A DNA stretch of 64,000 bases from Cellvibrionaceae bacterium AOL6 (GTDB lineage: Bacteria; Pseudomonadota; Gammaproteobacteria; Pseudomonadales; Cellvibrionaceae), in contig NOXC01000020.1 in the NCBI GenBank assembly GCA_003265435.1, positions 1 to 64,000 on the forward strand, read 5' to 3'. The notes beneath the pieces were generated by a model that was not told the DNA's origin, made no database searches, and saw nothing but the letters and a program-made list of their open reading frames with translations. Of this stretch, positions 29,295-37,275 are shown in pieces. Position 1 is the first letter of the stretch. Each line of letters opens with the position of its first letter. The position numbers and the translations under genes were made by a program.

Positions 29295-29389
29295 TTTCCC
29301 TCTGATCCCCCTCTTTTAGCGATCACGCCCCGTGGGCGCGTTAACCCGCTCCAAATTGATTTACATTCCACTGAATGCTCTGCGGTGGC

Positions 29390-30394
29390 TCATTCGACCA
29401 CTTTCAACCAATCGCGCTTCATATCAACAATCAGCCAATCATGCTCTTCTGCGATATCCAATACCTTATCCAGAGTGCCAACGTGACTCTTTCTGTCGTA
29501 TGCATACTCCCGATCAGCGTCAGTATGATGCAGATACAAGCCCAAGCGCAGGCCGTCGCCATCCGTAGTGTACTGAATCATTTGCATGTCTGAATCGGAA
29601 TTGCCAAAGGCCAGAATTGGTCTAAGCCCTATATGCTCATAGATACCCACGGGCTTGCCTTCCTTGTCATTGATAAACCCTACCTTGGGCTGTCTCACCA
29701 ACTGGTATTCGCCATCACGCTGCTCGTACTTGGTTACAACGCTGGATCCCACCACTTGATAAGGAGGAATACCATAGGACTCCTGAGAGACAGGCCTCAT
29801 GAAAGCAATTCCACCGCCAGAAACAATGAATGTCCTGAAACCGTTGGCTCTTAAATATGCCAATAACTCCAATTGAGGGGTGTATACCGCTTCACTATAG
29901 GGCATCTGAAATTTCGGGTGCTTCGTTGTACGTAACCATTCGCCTGCCTCCTTTGCAAAGGCATCAGCAGTCATACCTGAATGTGTCGCCATCACGATTT
30001 CCATCAACCCCTTCATACCCGACGCAGCGACGCCTTGGTGATCGCCCTCCAATAGCGCCTTGAACGGCTGCTGCGTTTTCCACTCGGGGTGTTTAGGCGC
30101 CATAGCTTTGACTCTATCTTGCGCAAACAATAATTGTGTATAAATCGGATATTCCGGCCACAACGTGCCGTCATTGTCGAATGTCGCAACGCGCATGTCT
30201 TCGGGCACAAAATAGGGACTATTTGGATCCGTGACTTTTTGGACAAACTCGATAATTACCGTTTTTGTGCGACCATCAGCCCACGACGGTAGAGGCGTCT
30301 GTGATGCTTCTACCACACTCGAGTAGGCTTGAATGGTGATGGTGAACACCCACAGACACAACATATTCGCGCCAAGAGCCATTTGTTTTCTCAT
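29390..30394 (-). CDS. HAD-superfamily hydrolase, exported (phosphoserine-phosphatase-like)
   Basis: A 334-residue protein with a hydrophobic N-terminal signal (about residues 5-28). HAD motif I is FDNDGT near residue 70; motif II is the Ser in IVSGGG, and motif III is GNSDSDMQM, with a helical cap between. The substrate is unknown. The export signal suggests periplasmic phosphomonoester cleavage. It lies downstream of a sulfatase on the same strand, past a terminator. HAD/sulfatase pairs are common in sulfated-polymer scavenging regions, so a joint role is plausible. Confidence 0.78.
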   Translation of the reverse strand: MRKQMALGANMLCLWVFTITIQAYSSVVEASQTPLPSWADGRTKTVIIEFVQKVTDPNSPYFVPEDMRVATFDNDGTLWPEYPIYTQLLFAQDRVKAMAPKHPEWKTQQPFKALLEGDHQGVAASGMKGLMEIVMATHSGMTADAFAKEAGEWLRTTKHPKFQMPYSEAVYTPQLELLAYLRANGFRTFIVSGGGIAFMRPVSQESYGIPPYQVVGSSVVTKYEQRDGEYQLVRQPKVGFINDKEGKPVGIYEHIGLRPILAFGNSDSDMQMIQYTTDGDGLRLGLYLHHTDADREYAYDRKSHVGTLDKVLDIAEEHDWLIVDMKRDWLKVVE

Positions 30395-30410
30395 CGAAAA
30401 GGTACCTCAT

Positions 30411-30451
30411 AAATAAAAAAAGCCCGAACAACATCGAAGATTGTCCGGGCT
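30411..30451 (-). terminator. Rho-independent terminator after the sulfatase
   Basis: On the minus strand an 11-bp stem with one mismatch (AGCCCGGACAA/TTGTTCGGGCT) is followed by a run of seven T. It separates the sulfatase from the HAD gene. Confidence 0.88.
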
Positions 30452-30467
30452 GAGAAAGTGTTAAATG

Positions 30468-32114
30468 TTATTGGCCAGGGTCGGCATACTGAATCTTATC
30501 CAGTAGCTCACCCAAACTCAGGCTACTTCCTCGAGCGGGAGGAAACTCTTTTAAAGAGGCGAGCTGTTTCGCCACCAAGACTTGAGCAGGACGCATCAAG
30601 AACATACGCTTACCAAACCAATGGATGTACATTTCAGATTGGTCCTGCCAACGCTCATAGGGATCGAGTCGCAGATTCGTGATAAGCGGCCAGCTCGTGT
30701 GCGCCGTCTCTGCTGTTGCGATATTCCCCGCCATCGTGCTGAAATTGATCTTCCACTTATGCCATCGCACCGCGTTTAAATTACCGTCAGCATTGAAGTA
30801 GTATATTTCCGTGCGAGGACTTTCCTCCGCATCTCCAACAAGATAGGGAAGCAGGTTGTACCCATCCAAATGGGCCTTGAACTTTTTACCGTCCGCTTTG
30901 AACCCACCCTTTTTGAGACTTTCTTGAATACCAGTATCTTCACCACCGTTCGCAGCGGCCAACAGGGTAGGCATCCAATCCATATGTGCTGTAATGCCGT
31001 TGAAGATTGTTCCAGGTTTAATTTTTCCCGGCCACCGGATCAATTGCGGCACTCGGAAACCGCCTTCTGTTGTTAGGCCTTTCTCGCCTCGGTAAGCATG
31101 CATCCCCCCCATTTCTGGGCCTGTGAATATTTCTGCGCCATTATCCGTGGACCACAACACGATGGTATTGTCAGCGACACCGAGCTCGTCTAGCTTGTCA
31201 AGCAACACGCCTGTCTCCCAGTCCAGTTCATTCATCGCATCAGGGAACATACCTTTGCCGGTTTTACCATCCTGCTCTTCACTGAGATGCACCCATACGT
31301 GGCCTCGAGTAGAGTTAAACCACATGAAGAAAGGCTTATCACCTCCAGACTCTTTGTTGGCTGCAACAACGTCTTCGAGCCACTCTACCGCTTTCCCGGT
31401 AACCTCTTTCTCGATAGTTTTCATACGCTCGATGGTTAGCGGGCCGGTATCGACACACTTCTGTTTGCCTACCACGCCCCAACGAGGCTCTTTCGTTTTA
31501 TCTACCTTGTCAGTCGCAACGCAATCCAACACGCCCCTAGGTCCAAACTGCGCATGAAAGCTCTTGCCTTCAAACTCTTCCGGATAATCCGGGTTTTCAG
31601 GCTCCTCTTCCGCGTTTAAGTGATAAAGGTTTCCATAAAAGCGATCGAAACCACGTACGGTAGGAAGGTATTTGTTGAGGTCACCTAAATGATTCTTACC
31701 AAACTGACCAGTCTGATAACCATAGTTTTTTAACAGCTCGCCAATCGTGGGATCTTCTGGGCGAACGCCATGATCGGTGCCCGGCATACCAATGGTCAGC
31801 AAGCCGGTTCGAAACGGGTTCTGCCCCAGAGCGAAAGAAGCTCGTCCTGCGGTACAGGACTGCTGCGCATAGTGATCGGTAAAGAGTGCGCCTTCATTGG
31901 CGATACGATCAATATTGGGGGTGTTGTAATCCAGCATACCGCGGTTGTACGCGCTGAGATTATCGTGTCCGATGTCGTCACCCCATATTACTAATATGTT
32001 CGGCTTCTTGTCGGTTGCTGCTAGAGTCGCGGTCGCGAATATGGAGCTTATTATCAGCGCCAATATGGCCTTCGCCCACATGAGCGATGCGTTAAAAAAT
32101 GTTGTTTTTCCCAT
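30468..32114 (-). CDS. Type I sulfatase (arylsulfatase family), exported
   Basis: Hydrolyses a sulfate ester, probably in the periplasm. The 548-residue protein has a signal peptide (to about residue 32), metal-binding GDDIGHDN, and the formylglycine site CTAGR near residue 87 in SCTAGRASFALGQ. That fits C-x-A-x-R, a known variant of C-x-P-x-R. HMDWMPTL and DNGAE are downstream family motifs. No sulfatase-maturing enzyme is in the window, so one must be encoded elsewhere for activity. Substrate unknown. Confidence 0.88.
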   Translation of the reverse strand: MGKTTFFNASLMWAKAILALIISSIFATATLAATDKKPNILVIWGDDIGHDNLSAYNRGMLDYNTPNIDRIANEGALFTDHYAQQSCTAGRASFALGQNPFRTGLLTIGMPGTDHGVRPEDPTIGELLKNYGYQTGQFGKNHLGDLNKYLPTVRGFDRFYGNLYHLNAEEEPENPDYPEEFEGKSFHAQFGPRGVLDCVATDKVDKTKEPRWGVVGKQKCVDTGPLTIERMKTIEKEVTGKAVEWLEDVVAANKESGGDKPFFMWFNSTRGHVWVHLSEEQDGKTGKGMFPDAMNELDWETGVLLDKLDELGVADNTIVLWSTDNGAEIFTGPEMGGMHAYRGEKGLTTEGGFRVPQLIRWPGKIKPGTIFNGITAHMDWMPTLLAAANGGEDTGIQESLKKGGFKADGKKFKAHLDGYNLLPYLVGDAEESPRTEIYYFNADGNLNAVRWHKWKINFSTMAGNIATAETAHTSWPLITNLRLDPYERWQDQSEMYIHWFGKRMFLMRPAQVLVAKQLASLKEFPPARGSSLSLGELLDKIQYADPGQ

Positions 32115-32234
32115 CGGCTTAGTCCTTAGTCGTTGGATTCTTTAGTTGGCGCCCTTACTCAAACGAGTAAAGTGCCGAGTAACCATAACAACTAAGGGAT
32201 TCAGAGGTATATTAAACGAAGGTTCAATGCTGAT

Positions 32235-32843
32235 TTATAACGGTTCAATACCTGCACGGTCACATGCGCGCACCAGATCCACTAACGACGTCAGTTTCGT
32301 CTTTTTCGTGATACGCATTCTATGTACCTTGACAGTATGCTCACTGATCCCGAGCTCTATCGCCGTTTGTTTGTTCCGTTTGCCGGCAATCACATGCTGC
32401 ATCACTTCGCGCTCCCGTGGCGTCAGCGATTGAAACAGCAACTGGGGATCCGGGCTGCAGGAAAGCGACTGATTTTTCTTTCTGCTATTTGTTACACTCT
32501 CGTGAACCGCTAGCAGTAATTTCTTAGCATCGAATGGCTTCGTTAAAAAGTCGACAGCGCCGGACTTCATCGCCTCGACAATATCAGAGACACTCGCCGA
32601 TCCACTCAGGAAAATAACGGGAACTGAGGGACCGACCTTATGTAGAAGGCCTAGCCCTCCCTTACAAGGAAGTGCAAGGTCTACGAGTAGCACATCCAAA
32701 CGGGCCAACACGCCCGGCTCAAGAATGCACTTTGCAGATGAAAAGCGCTGCACGACAAAGCCTTCATGTTCGAACAAGTGAACAAGCCCATTGCTCAACA
32801 AAGATTCACCGTCGACTAAACCTAAGTAGATTTGCGAGTCCAA
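32235..32843 (-). CDS. Orphan FixJ-type response regulator with LuxR DNA-binding domain
   Basis: A 202-residue regulator: receiver (residues 1-115) with phospho-acceptor Asp in LLVDLALP and the Lys in LTKPFD, then a LuxR/FixJ helix-turn-helix (LTPREREVMQHVIAGKRNKQTAIELGISEHTVKVHR). I chose a TTG start at 32843 because AGGGAG lies 6 bases upstream; a longer frame from 32900 lacks a site. The acidic pair at strand 1 is reduced to a single Asp (GLVDGES), so Mg binding may be weakened. No kinase is nearby. It probably controls the adjacent sulfatase. Confidence 0.78.
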   Translation of the reverse strand: MDSQIYLGLVDGESLLSNGLVHLFEHEGFVVQRFSSAKCILEPGVLARLDVLLVDLALPCKGGLGLLHKVGPSVPVIFLSGSASVSDIVEAMKSGAVDFLTKPFDAKKLLLAVHESVTNSRKKNQSLSCSPDPQLLFQSLTPREREVMQHVIAGKRNKQTAIELGISEHTVKVHRMRITKKTKLTSLVDLVRACDRAGIEPL

Positions 32844-33215
32844 TTCACTCTCCCTAGTTCTACCGCCGAACTGATGGATTGCCGCTACTGTGCGAGGCAA
32901 AGCCCATCAAGCCCGCTTCAATTCGAGTGGGCGCACGCGCCCCGGGAGAACGTCGGGAAACAAATGGATCAAAGCTCACAAGCAGCCGCAGCCTCGGAGC
33001 GGCGAACTCGCACTCCAGCGCAAACGGACATTGCAACTTGAGAGACTTACTACGATGCGCGTGTTTCTTTTGCATGCCTGCCTCCTGCGGACATGAATTC
33101 CTTGTTGGCGCAGAGCCGATGGTGCGGCTCCTTTAGGAATGCATTGTAATAAGCCGTGTACCGGACTTCCATGATTTTGAGTTTTTGCACTATCTAGGCA
33201 TGCACAATGTTCTTT
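32844..33215. other. Gene-free stretch between the orphan regulator and the glycosylase
   Basis: No convincing gene. Several short frames overlap each other without ribosome binding sites. A GAGCCG/CGGCTC hairpin with a short T-run (33113-33134) is terminator-like on the plus strand, with no plus-strand gene in front of it, possibly a relic. Confidence 0.5.
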
Positions 33216-33722
33216 TTATAGACTTAACGCATCCATCCACAGAGTTCGTTTGCGCTCCAACGCCACGCTCGCATTGGCCGGGCTGGTCGACGGCAGCGTA
33301 CGCAGCTCATATCGGCTCAGATCCAAGACGCCCGAAGATTGCACGTGGCGACGAAAACTGTCGGCGGCCTTTTGACCGTTGAAACAAATGCGTTCCAAGC
33401 ACGGAAGCTGTGCAAACAACCACGCAAAGTCATTGGGCTGTTCTGAACTGCGCACGATGCGGGCATCAAGACTGCCCTCTCGCTCACAGGCACGAAGCAC
33501 ATCCCAAAGCGCCACGCCACTCTCCATAAGCAAAGCCAGACGCGCGTCGTAACTGGTAGGTAAGGTCTGGTCTGCCGCCTGCGACAATAGTGGCCAGAAC
33601 AGATTGCGTGGATGAGCGTAGTACTGGGCCGCCGTCAGTGACGCTATACCGGGCATCGACCCCAACACGAGGATGCGGGCATCCTTCCTGAACACAGGAT
33701 CGAAACTTGTGACGTCGCTCAT
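33216..33722 (-). CDS. DNA-deoxyinosine glycosylase (uracil-DNA glycosylase family 6, HDG)
   Basis: Excises hypoxanthine (deaminated adenine) and related lesions from DNA. The 168-residue protein has the family motifs GSMPGIASL near residue 20, QYYAHPRNLFW, and LPSTSPANA near the C-terminus. It lies alone, divergent from the ECF sigma operon with 63 bases between. Identification is by motif recognition only. Confidence 0.82.
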   Translation of the reverse strand: MSDVTSFDPVFRKDARILVLGSMPGIASLTAAQYYAHPRNLFWPLLSQAADQTLPTSYDARLALLMESGVALWDVLRACEREGSLDARIVRSSEQPNDFAWLFAQLPCLERICFNGQKAADSFRRHVQSSGVLDLSRYELRTLPSTSPANASVALERKRTLWMDALSL

Positions 33723-33737
33723 ATCGACAATCCTGTA

Positions 33738-33755
33738 AGATTAAGCGCGTAATCT
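33738..33755. promoter_or_regulatory. Dyad in the glycosylase/sigma-factor divergent promoter region
   Basis: AGATTA and TAATCT face each other across AGCGCG, 31 bases before the sigma-factor start. It could be an operator or part of an autoregulated promoter. Confidence 0.3.
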
Positions 33756-33785
33756 GAGACGGACACAGAACAGAGAGCCCCATTA

Positions 33786-34415
33786 ATGCAGTCGGAAAAC
33801 CAGGACACTGTCCCTAACGAAGATTTGGCCAGTGTCTTTAATGACGAAAATTATGTCAAATCACTTCAAGCGACGTTGCTGCAATTTGCGCGTATGCAGT
33901 TGAGTGATCACCAGCTTGCTGAGGACGCAGTGCAGGAAGCCCTGATCGGTGCAATGAAAAACGCGCAGAGCTTTCACGGTCGCGCCGCGTTCAAAACCTG
34001 GGTGTTCGCGATACTGAAGAATAAGATCGCAGACATTCTACGCAAGCGGCATCACAGCGCTGAAATCAATAATCAGGGCGATGACGACAGCACTGACGAA
34101 GAGCAGCTCTCGCGCCTGTTTAACGAGCGCGGACATTGGCACAAAGGGCTTGCTCCCAATCACTGGCACGACCCCGAGCACGCGTTCAAGCAGGAGCAAT
34201 TTTGGCGCGTACTGGAAACCTGCCTGGAGAAACTGCCTGCACGACAGGCGAAGGTGTTTTTGATGCGGGAGACACTTGGGCTCGACTCAGAGGAAATTTG
34301 CGCACAAGAAGGCCTGAGCACGAGCAACTTACACGTGCTGCTCTACCGAGCGCGAATGCGTTTGCAAACCTGTCTGGAAATGCGCTGGTTCAGCGAGGAG
34401 GATCGACATGCTTAA
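33786..34415 (+). CDS. ECF-type RNA polymerase sigma factor
   Basis: A 209-residue group 4 sigma factor: region 2 (residues about 25-95, with DAVQEALIGAMKNAQSFHG and FKTWVFAILKNKIADILRKR) and region 4 (from about residue 140, LEKLPARQAKVFLMRE and STSNLHVLLYRARMRL). The linker is long, Asp/His-rich and contains GHWH and NHWHDPEH segments. It overlaps the anti-sigma gene by 8 bases, so the pair is co-translated, and heads a cell-wall operon. Confidence 0.9.
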   Translation: MQSENQDTVPNEDLASVFNDENYVKSLQATLLQFARMQLSDHQLAEDAVQEALIGAMKNAQSFHGRAAFKTWVFAILKNKIADILRKRHHSAEINNQGDDDSTDEEQLSRLFNERGHWHKGLAPNHWHDPEHAFKQEQFWRVLETCLEKLPARQAKVFLMRETLGLDSEEICAQEGLSTSNLHVLLYRARMRLQTCLEMRWFSEEDRHA

Positions 34416-34620
34416 CTGCAAAGACACCAGCCGCTTGGTGTCGGAAAGTCAGGAGCGCCACTTATCGTGGGTTGAGCGTATACAACTGCGCCTGCATCTG
34501 ATCATCTGTGGACGCTGCCGGCACTTCTCCAAAAATCTGGACTCGCTACGCACTGCGCTGCGACAATTCAACAGTCCAAATGCCGACGTGAATAAGGATA
34601 ACCATGATTCGTCACACTAA
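34408..34620 (+). CDS. Small zinc-binding anti-sigma factor (ZAS / zf-HC2)
   Basis: A 70-residue soluble protein with the ZAS motif H-x3-C-x2-C (HLIICGRC, residues 30-37) plus an N-terminal Cys4 and His18 that may complete the site. There is no membrane segment, so it would be a cytoplasmic anti-sigma, like MseR of Neisseria or ChrR-type factors that respond to oxidants. It overlaps the sigma gene by 8 bases and the L,D-transpeptidase gene by 17. Confidence 0.82.
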   Translation: MLNCKDTSRLVSESQERHLSWVERIQLRLHLIICGRCRHFSKNLDSLRTALRQFNSPNADVNKDNHDSSH

Positions 34621-36259
34621 CCCTGTCAGGCGCGTCGCATTCGCCTGTATTTTCGCACTCAGCATGCTCGCACATGCGCAAGACGATGCGTTACGCCAAC
34701 TGCTTGAACGCACGCAGTACGAACCGAATCTGTTTATCGCCGATGAGCCTCTGTACCAAGGAAGCGCCCTACTCCATCTCTATGAGCAACGAGGCTTCAA
34801 GTTTATATGGCTCGACGCCTCGGGACGCCCTCTACCCCTCGCCACCACCTTAGTAAAGACGCTCGCGCGCAGCGCAGAACACGGGCTCGTCGCGGCGGAC
34901 TATCATACCGACGTGCTCACACGCTCGCTGAATACAGACACAGCGGCACTAGGTCACGCAGAGCTAGACTTGCTCTTATCGGATGCGCTGCTGACCTACG
35001 CCAGTCATTTAAAGTCGGGCAAGGTCGACCCCAGTTACCTGGCCGAAGAATGGCAGCCGCGCGCCATCAAGCCGAGCGGGCAAAGCCTATTGGCTGAGCT
35101 GGGCCGCTATGACGCCGCCACTTTTCAACAGGCACTCGATGCCCTCGCCCCGCCGCAACCCCGCTATCGCCGCCTCAAGCAACGCCTGCTGGCGTTGCGA
35201 GAGCAAGACGCGCCCGAATGGAGTGAGTTGCCGTCACAACCGGTGATCAAGCCGGAGCAAAGCGATGCGCGCGTACCGAGTATTCGCGAGCGCTTACGCT
35301 TCTGGGGAGACTTAAGCCCTGACACGGCGAATGAAGACATGCGCTACGACGCTATCACCGTGGCGGCAGTCCAACAGTTTCAACGCCGACACGGGCTCGA
35401 TACCGATGGCGTCATCGGGGCGGAGACCCTGCGAGCGCTGAATGTCAGCCCGGCAAAACGCGCAGAACAAATAGCGGTGAACATGGAACGTTGGCGCTGG
35501 CTGGACGATACATTCGACTCGCGCTTTCTCGTCGTCAATATCGCTGGCTTCGATTTACGCATTTATGAGGGGCCAGACGTCGCGCTGCAGATGCCGGTTA
35601 TCGTTGGTCGAGAATATCGCCGCACGCCTGTATTCAGCGACCGCATGCGCTACCTCGTCCTGAACCCGACCTGGACTGTTCCCTACAAGTTGGCCACGCA
35701 GGACAAGCTACCTGAAATTCAGCGCGACCCTGAGTACCTCGCCCGACTCGGCTTCAGCGTCTATGACACGCATGGCTCGACCGCTCTGGACCCAGCAAGC
35801 ATCAACTGGTCGGCCCTGTCTCGCCGTCATTTCCCCTACCGTTTGGTTCAGGCACCGGGCCCTCAGAATGCACTGGGCCGCATCAAGTTCATGTTTCCAA
35901 ACAAACATAATGTCTACCTACACGATACCCCTTCGCGGGAACTGTTCCTCAAATCGGAGCGCGCCTTCAGCTCGGGCTGCATCCGCGTTGCGGAGCCTGT
36001 ACAACTCGCAGAGTATCTCCTCAAAGATCAGGGTTGGAACGTCGCCTCGATTGAAGCCGCGCTGGCAAAAGGCGAAACCCGAACGGTCAACCTGAGCGCG
36101 CCGATGCAAATTCATATTGAATACTGGACCGCCTGGATCAGTCGCGACGGCGAATTAAATTTTCGCAAGGATATTTACAAGCGTGATGCGCCGCTGCATA
36201 GTGCGCTGTCCGCGCCTCTGGCCACCGGACAAGCGGAGCCCTCAGGCGAAAAACAGTAA
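34604..36259 (+). CDS. L,D-transpeptidase, YcbB/LdtD type
   Basis: Forms 3-3 cross-links in peptidoglycan in the periplasm. The 551-residue protein has a signal peptide (cleavage near AHAQ), an N-terminal scaffold domain, a peptidoglycan-binding domain (residues about 240-275, AVQQFQRRHGLDTDGVIG) and a YkuD catalytic domain with the nucleophile Cys near residue 458 in SSGCIRV and an upstream HDT. Size and order match E. coli LdtD. It is in an operon with the ECF sigma/anti-sigma pair, so expression is probably stress-induced. Confidence 0.92.
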   Translation: MIRHTNPVRRVAFACIFALSMLAHAQDDALRQLLERTQYEPNLFIADEPLYQGSALLHLYEQRGFKFIWLDASGRPLPLATTLVKTLARSAEHGLVAADYHTDVLTRSLNTDTAALGHAELDLLLSDALLTYASHLKSGKVDPSYLAEEWQPRAIKPSGQSLLAELGRYDAATFQQALDALAPPQPRYRRLKQRLLALREQDAPEWSELPSQPVIKPEQSDARVPSIRERLRFWGDLSPDTANEDMRYDAITVAAVQQFQRRHGLDTDGVIGAETLRALNVSPAKRAEQIAVNMERWRWLDDTFDSRFLVVNIAGFDLRIYEGPDVALQMPVIVGREYRRTPVFSDRMRYLVLNPTWTVPYKLATQDKLPEIQRDPEYLARLGFSVYDTHGSTALDPASINWSALSRRHFPYRLVQAPGPQNALGRIKFMFPNKHNVYLHDTPSRELFLKSERAFSSGCIRVAEPVQLAEYLLKDQGWNVASIEAALAKGETRTVNLSAPMQIHIEYWTAWISRDGELNFRKDIYKRDAPLHSALSAPLATGQAEPSGEKQ

Positions 36260-36292
36260 GCCCTGGGGCCCGGAATCTTTCCGTTTCAAGAG

Positions 36293-37222
36293 ATGCCTCT
36301 TATGCAGCGCGTTTTCTTCACCCTGGTATTTTTATTACTGAGCGCAGCCAGCCACGCTGCGTTCACCCCGTCACTCGCGCCCTTTCCGGTAGAAGCCAAC
36401 GGCCGACCTTTGCTGTTTAATCAGAATTTCGTCACCTTGATGCCCGGCGAAAGCCTGACGATCAACAGCAGCGCCAAAAAGCTCAAAGCCACACTCGACG
36501 ATAAACCACTCACGATCAAAGAGGGACGCCTCAAATGGCAGGCCCCCGAAAAAAGTGGCTCCCATTTTCTGGAACTGCGCGGCGCGAATAACACGCTCCT
36601 GTCACTGCGTATTTTCGTACTCGTGCCCGCATCGCAAATCGACAATGATCGAATCAATGGGTATCGCATTGGCGGCTACCCACCACCACTGAATGGCTTG
36701 CAACAATATCGCGCGCCGCGCGGCTACATCGAGCTGACAGAAGATAATGCCAACACCAAGCTCTCACCGCACTTTACGCTGGGCCAGTTCCAATGCAAAC
36801 AGGCAGGCGACTTCCCCAAATACCTTGTTGTTCGGCCCTTGATGGTCGACAAACTTGAGCTATTGCTGGCCGATGTGAATGCCGCGGGCTATGCCGCGTC
36901 CTCGTTTGTCATCATGAGTGGCTATCGCACCCCTTGGTACAATCGGGCCATCGGGAATGTCGCCAATAGTCGGCATATCTATGGCGGCGCTTCTGATATC
37001 TACATTGATGAGGATGGCGATGGTGTGATGGATGATTTAAACAAGGATGGCAAAGTGAACCTGGCGGATGCGCGCATTCTCTACACACTTGCAGATCAAT
37101 TTGTTAAACGACACGAACGTCGCGATCTTGCTGGCGGCGTGGGCCTGTATAAAGCGAACTCGGCACATGGCCCTTTTGTGCATGTGGACGTGAGAGGCAG
37201 TCGCGCTCGCTGGGGGAATTAA
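36293..37222 (+). CDS. M15-type (DUF882-like) murein peptidase with embedded calcium-binding repeats
   Basis: A 309-residue exported protein (signal peptide to about residue 22) with an Ig-like N-terminal half and a C-terminal LAS-type zinc peptidase domain. Ligands are visible in SRHIYGGASD (His, Asp) and FVHVD (His). DUF882 enzymes resemble MepA and trim peptidoglycan. Between the zinc motifs lie two calcium-loop-like runs, DEDGDGVMDD and DLNKDGKVNLAD; the second is dockerin-like. It follows the L,D-transpeptidase by 33 bases. ATG 36302 is an alternative start. Confidence 0.8.
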   Translation: MPLMQRVFFTLVFLLLSAASHAAFTPSLAPFPVEANGRPLLFNQNFVTLMPGESLTINSSAKKLKATLDDKPLTIKEGRLKWQAPEKSGSHFLELRGANNTLLSLRIFVLVPASQIDNDRINGYRIGGYPPPLNGLQQYRAPRGYIELTEDNANTKLSPHFTLGQFQCKQAGDFPKYLVVRPLMVDKLELLLADVNAAGYAASSFVIMSGYRTPWYNRAIGNVANSRHIYGGASDIYIDEDGDGVMDDLNKDGKVNLADARILYTLADQFVKRHERRDLAGGVGLYKANSAHGPFVHVDVRGSRARWGN

Positions 37223-37225
37223 TTC

Positions 37226-37245
37226 GCGCGTGGCTCGTCACGCGC
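37226..37245. terminator. Hairpin between convergent operons
   Basis: GCGCGTG and CACGCGC form a perfect 7-bp stem with a 6-base loop between the M15 peptidase stop and the allantoate amidohydrolase stop. Neither side has a T-run, so it is at best a weak bidirectional terminator. Confidence 0.4.
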
Positions 37246-37275
37246 AAAAGGTGTTTCAGTCCTCGAAAAATCGCC

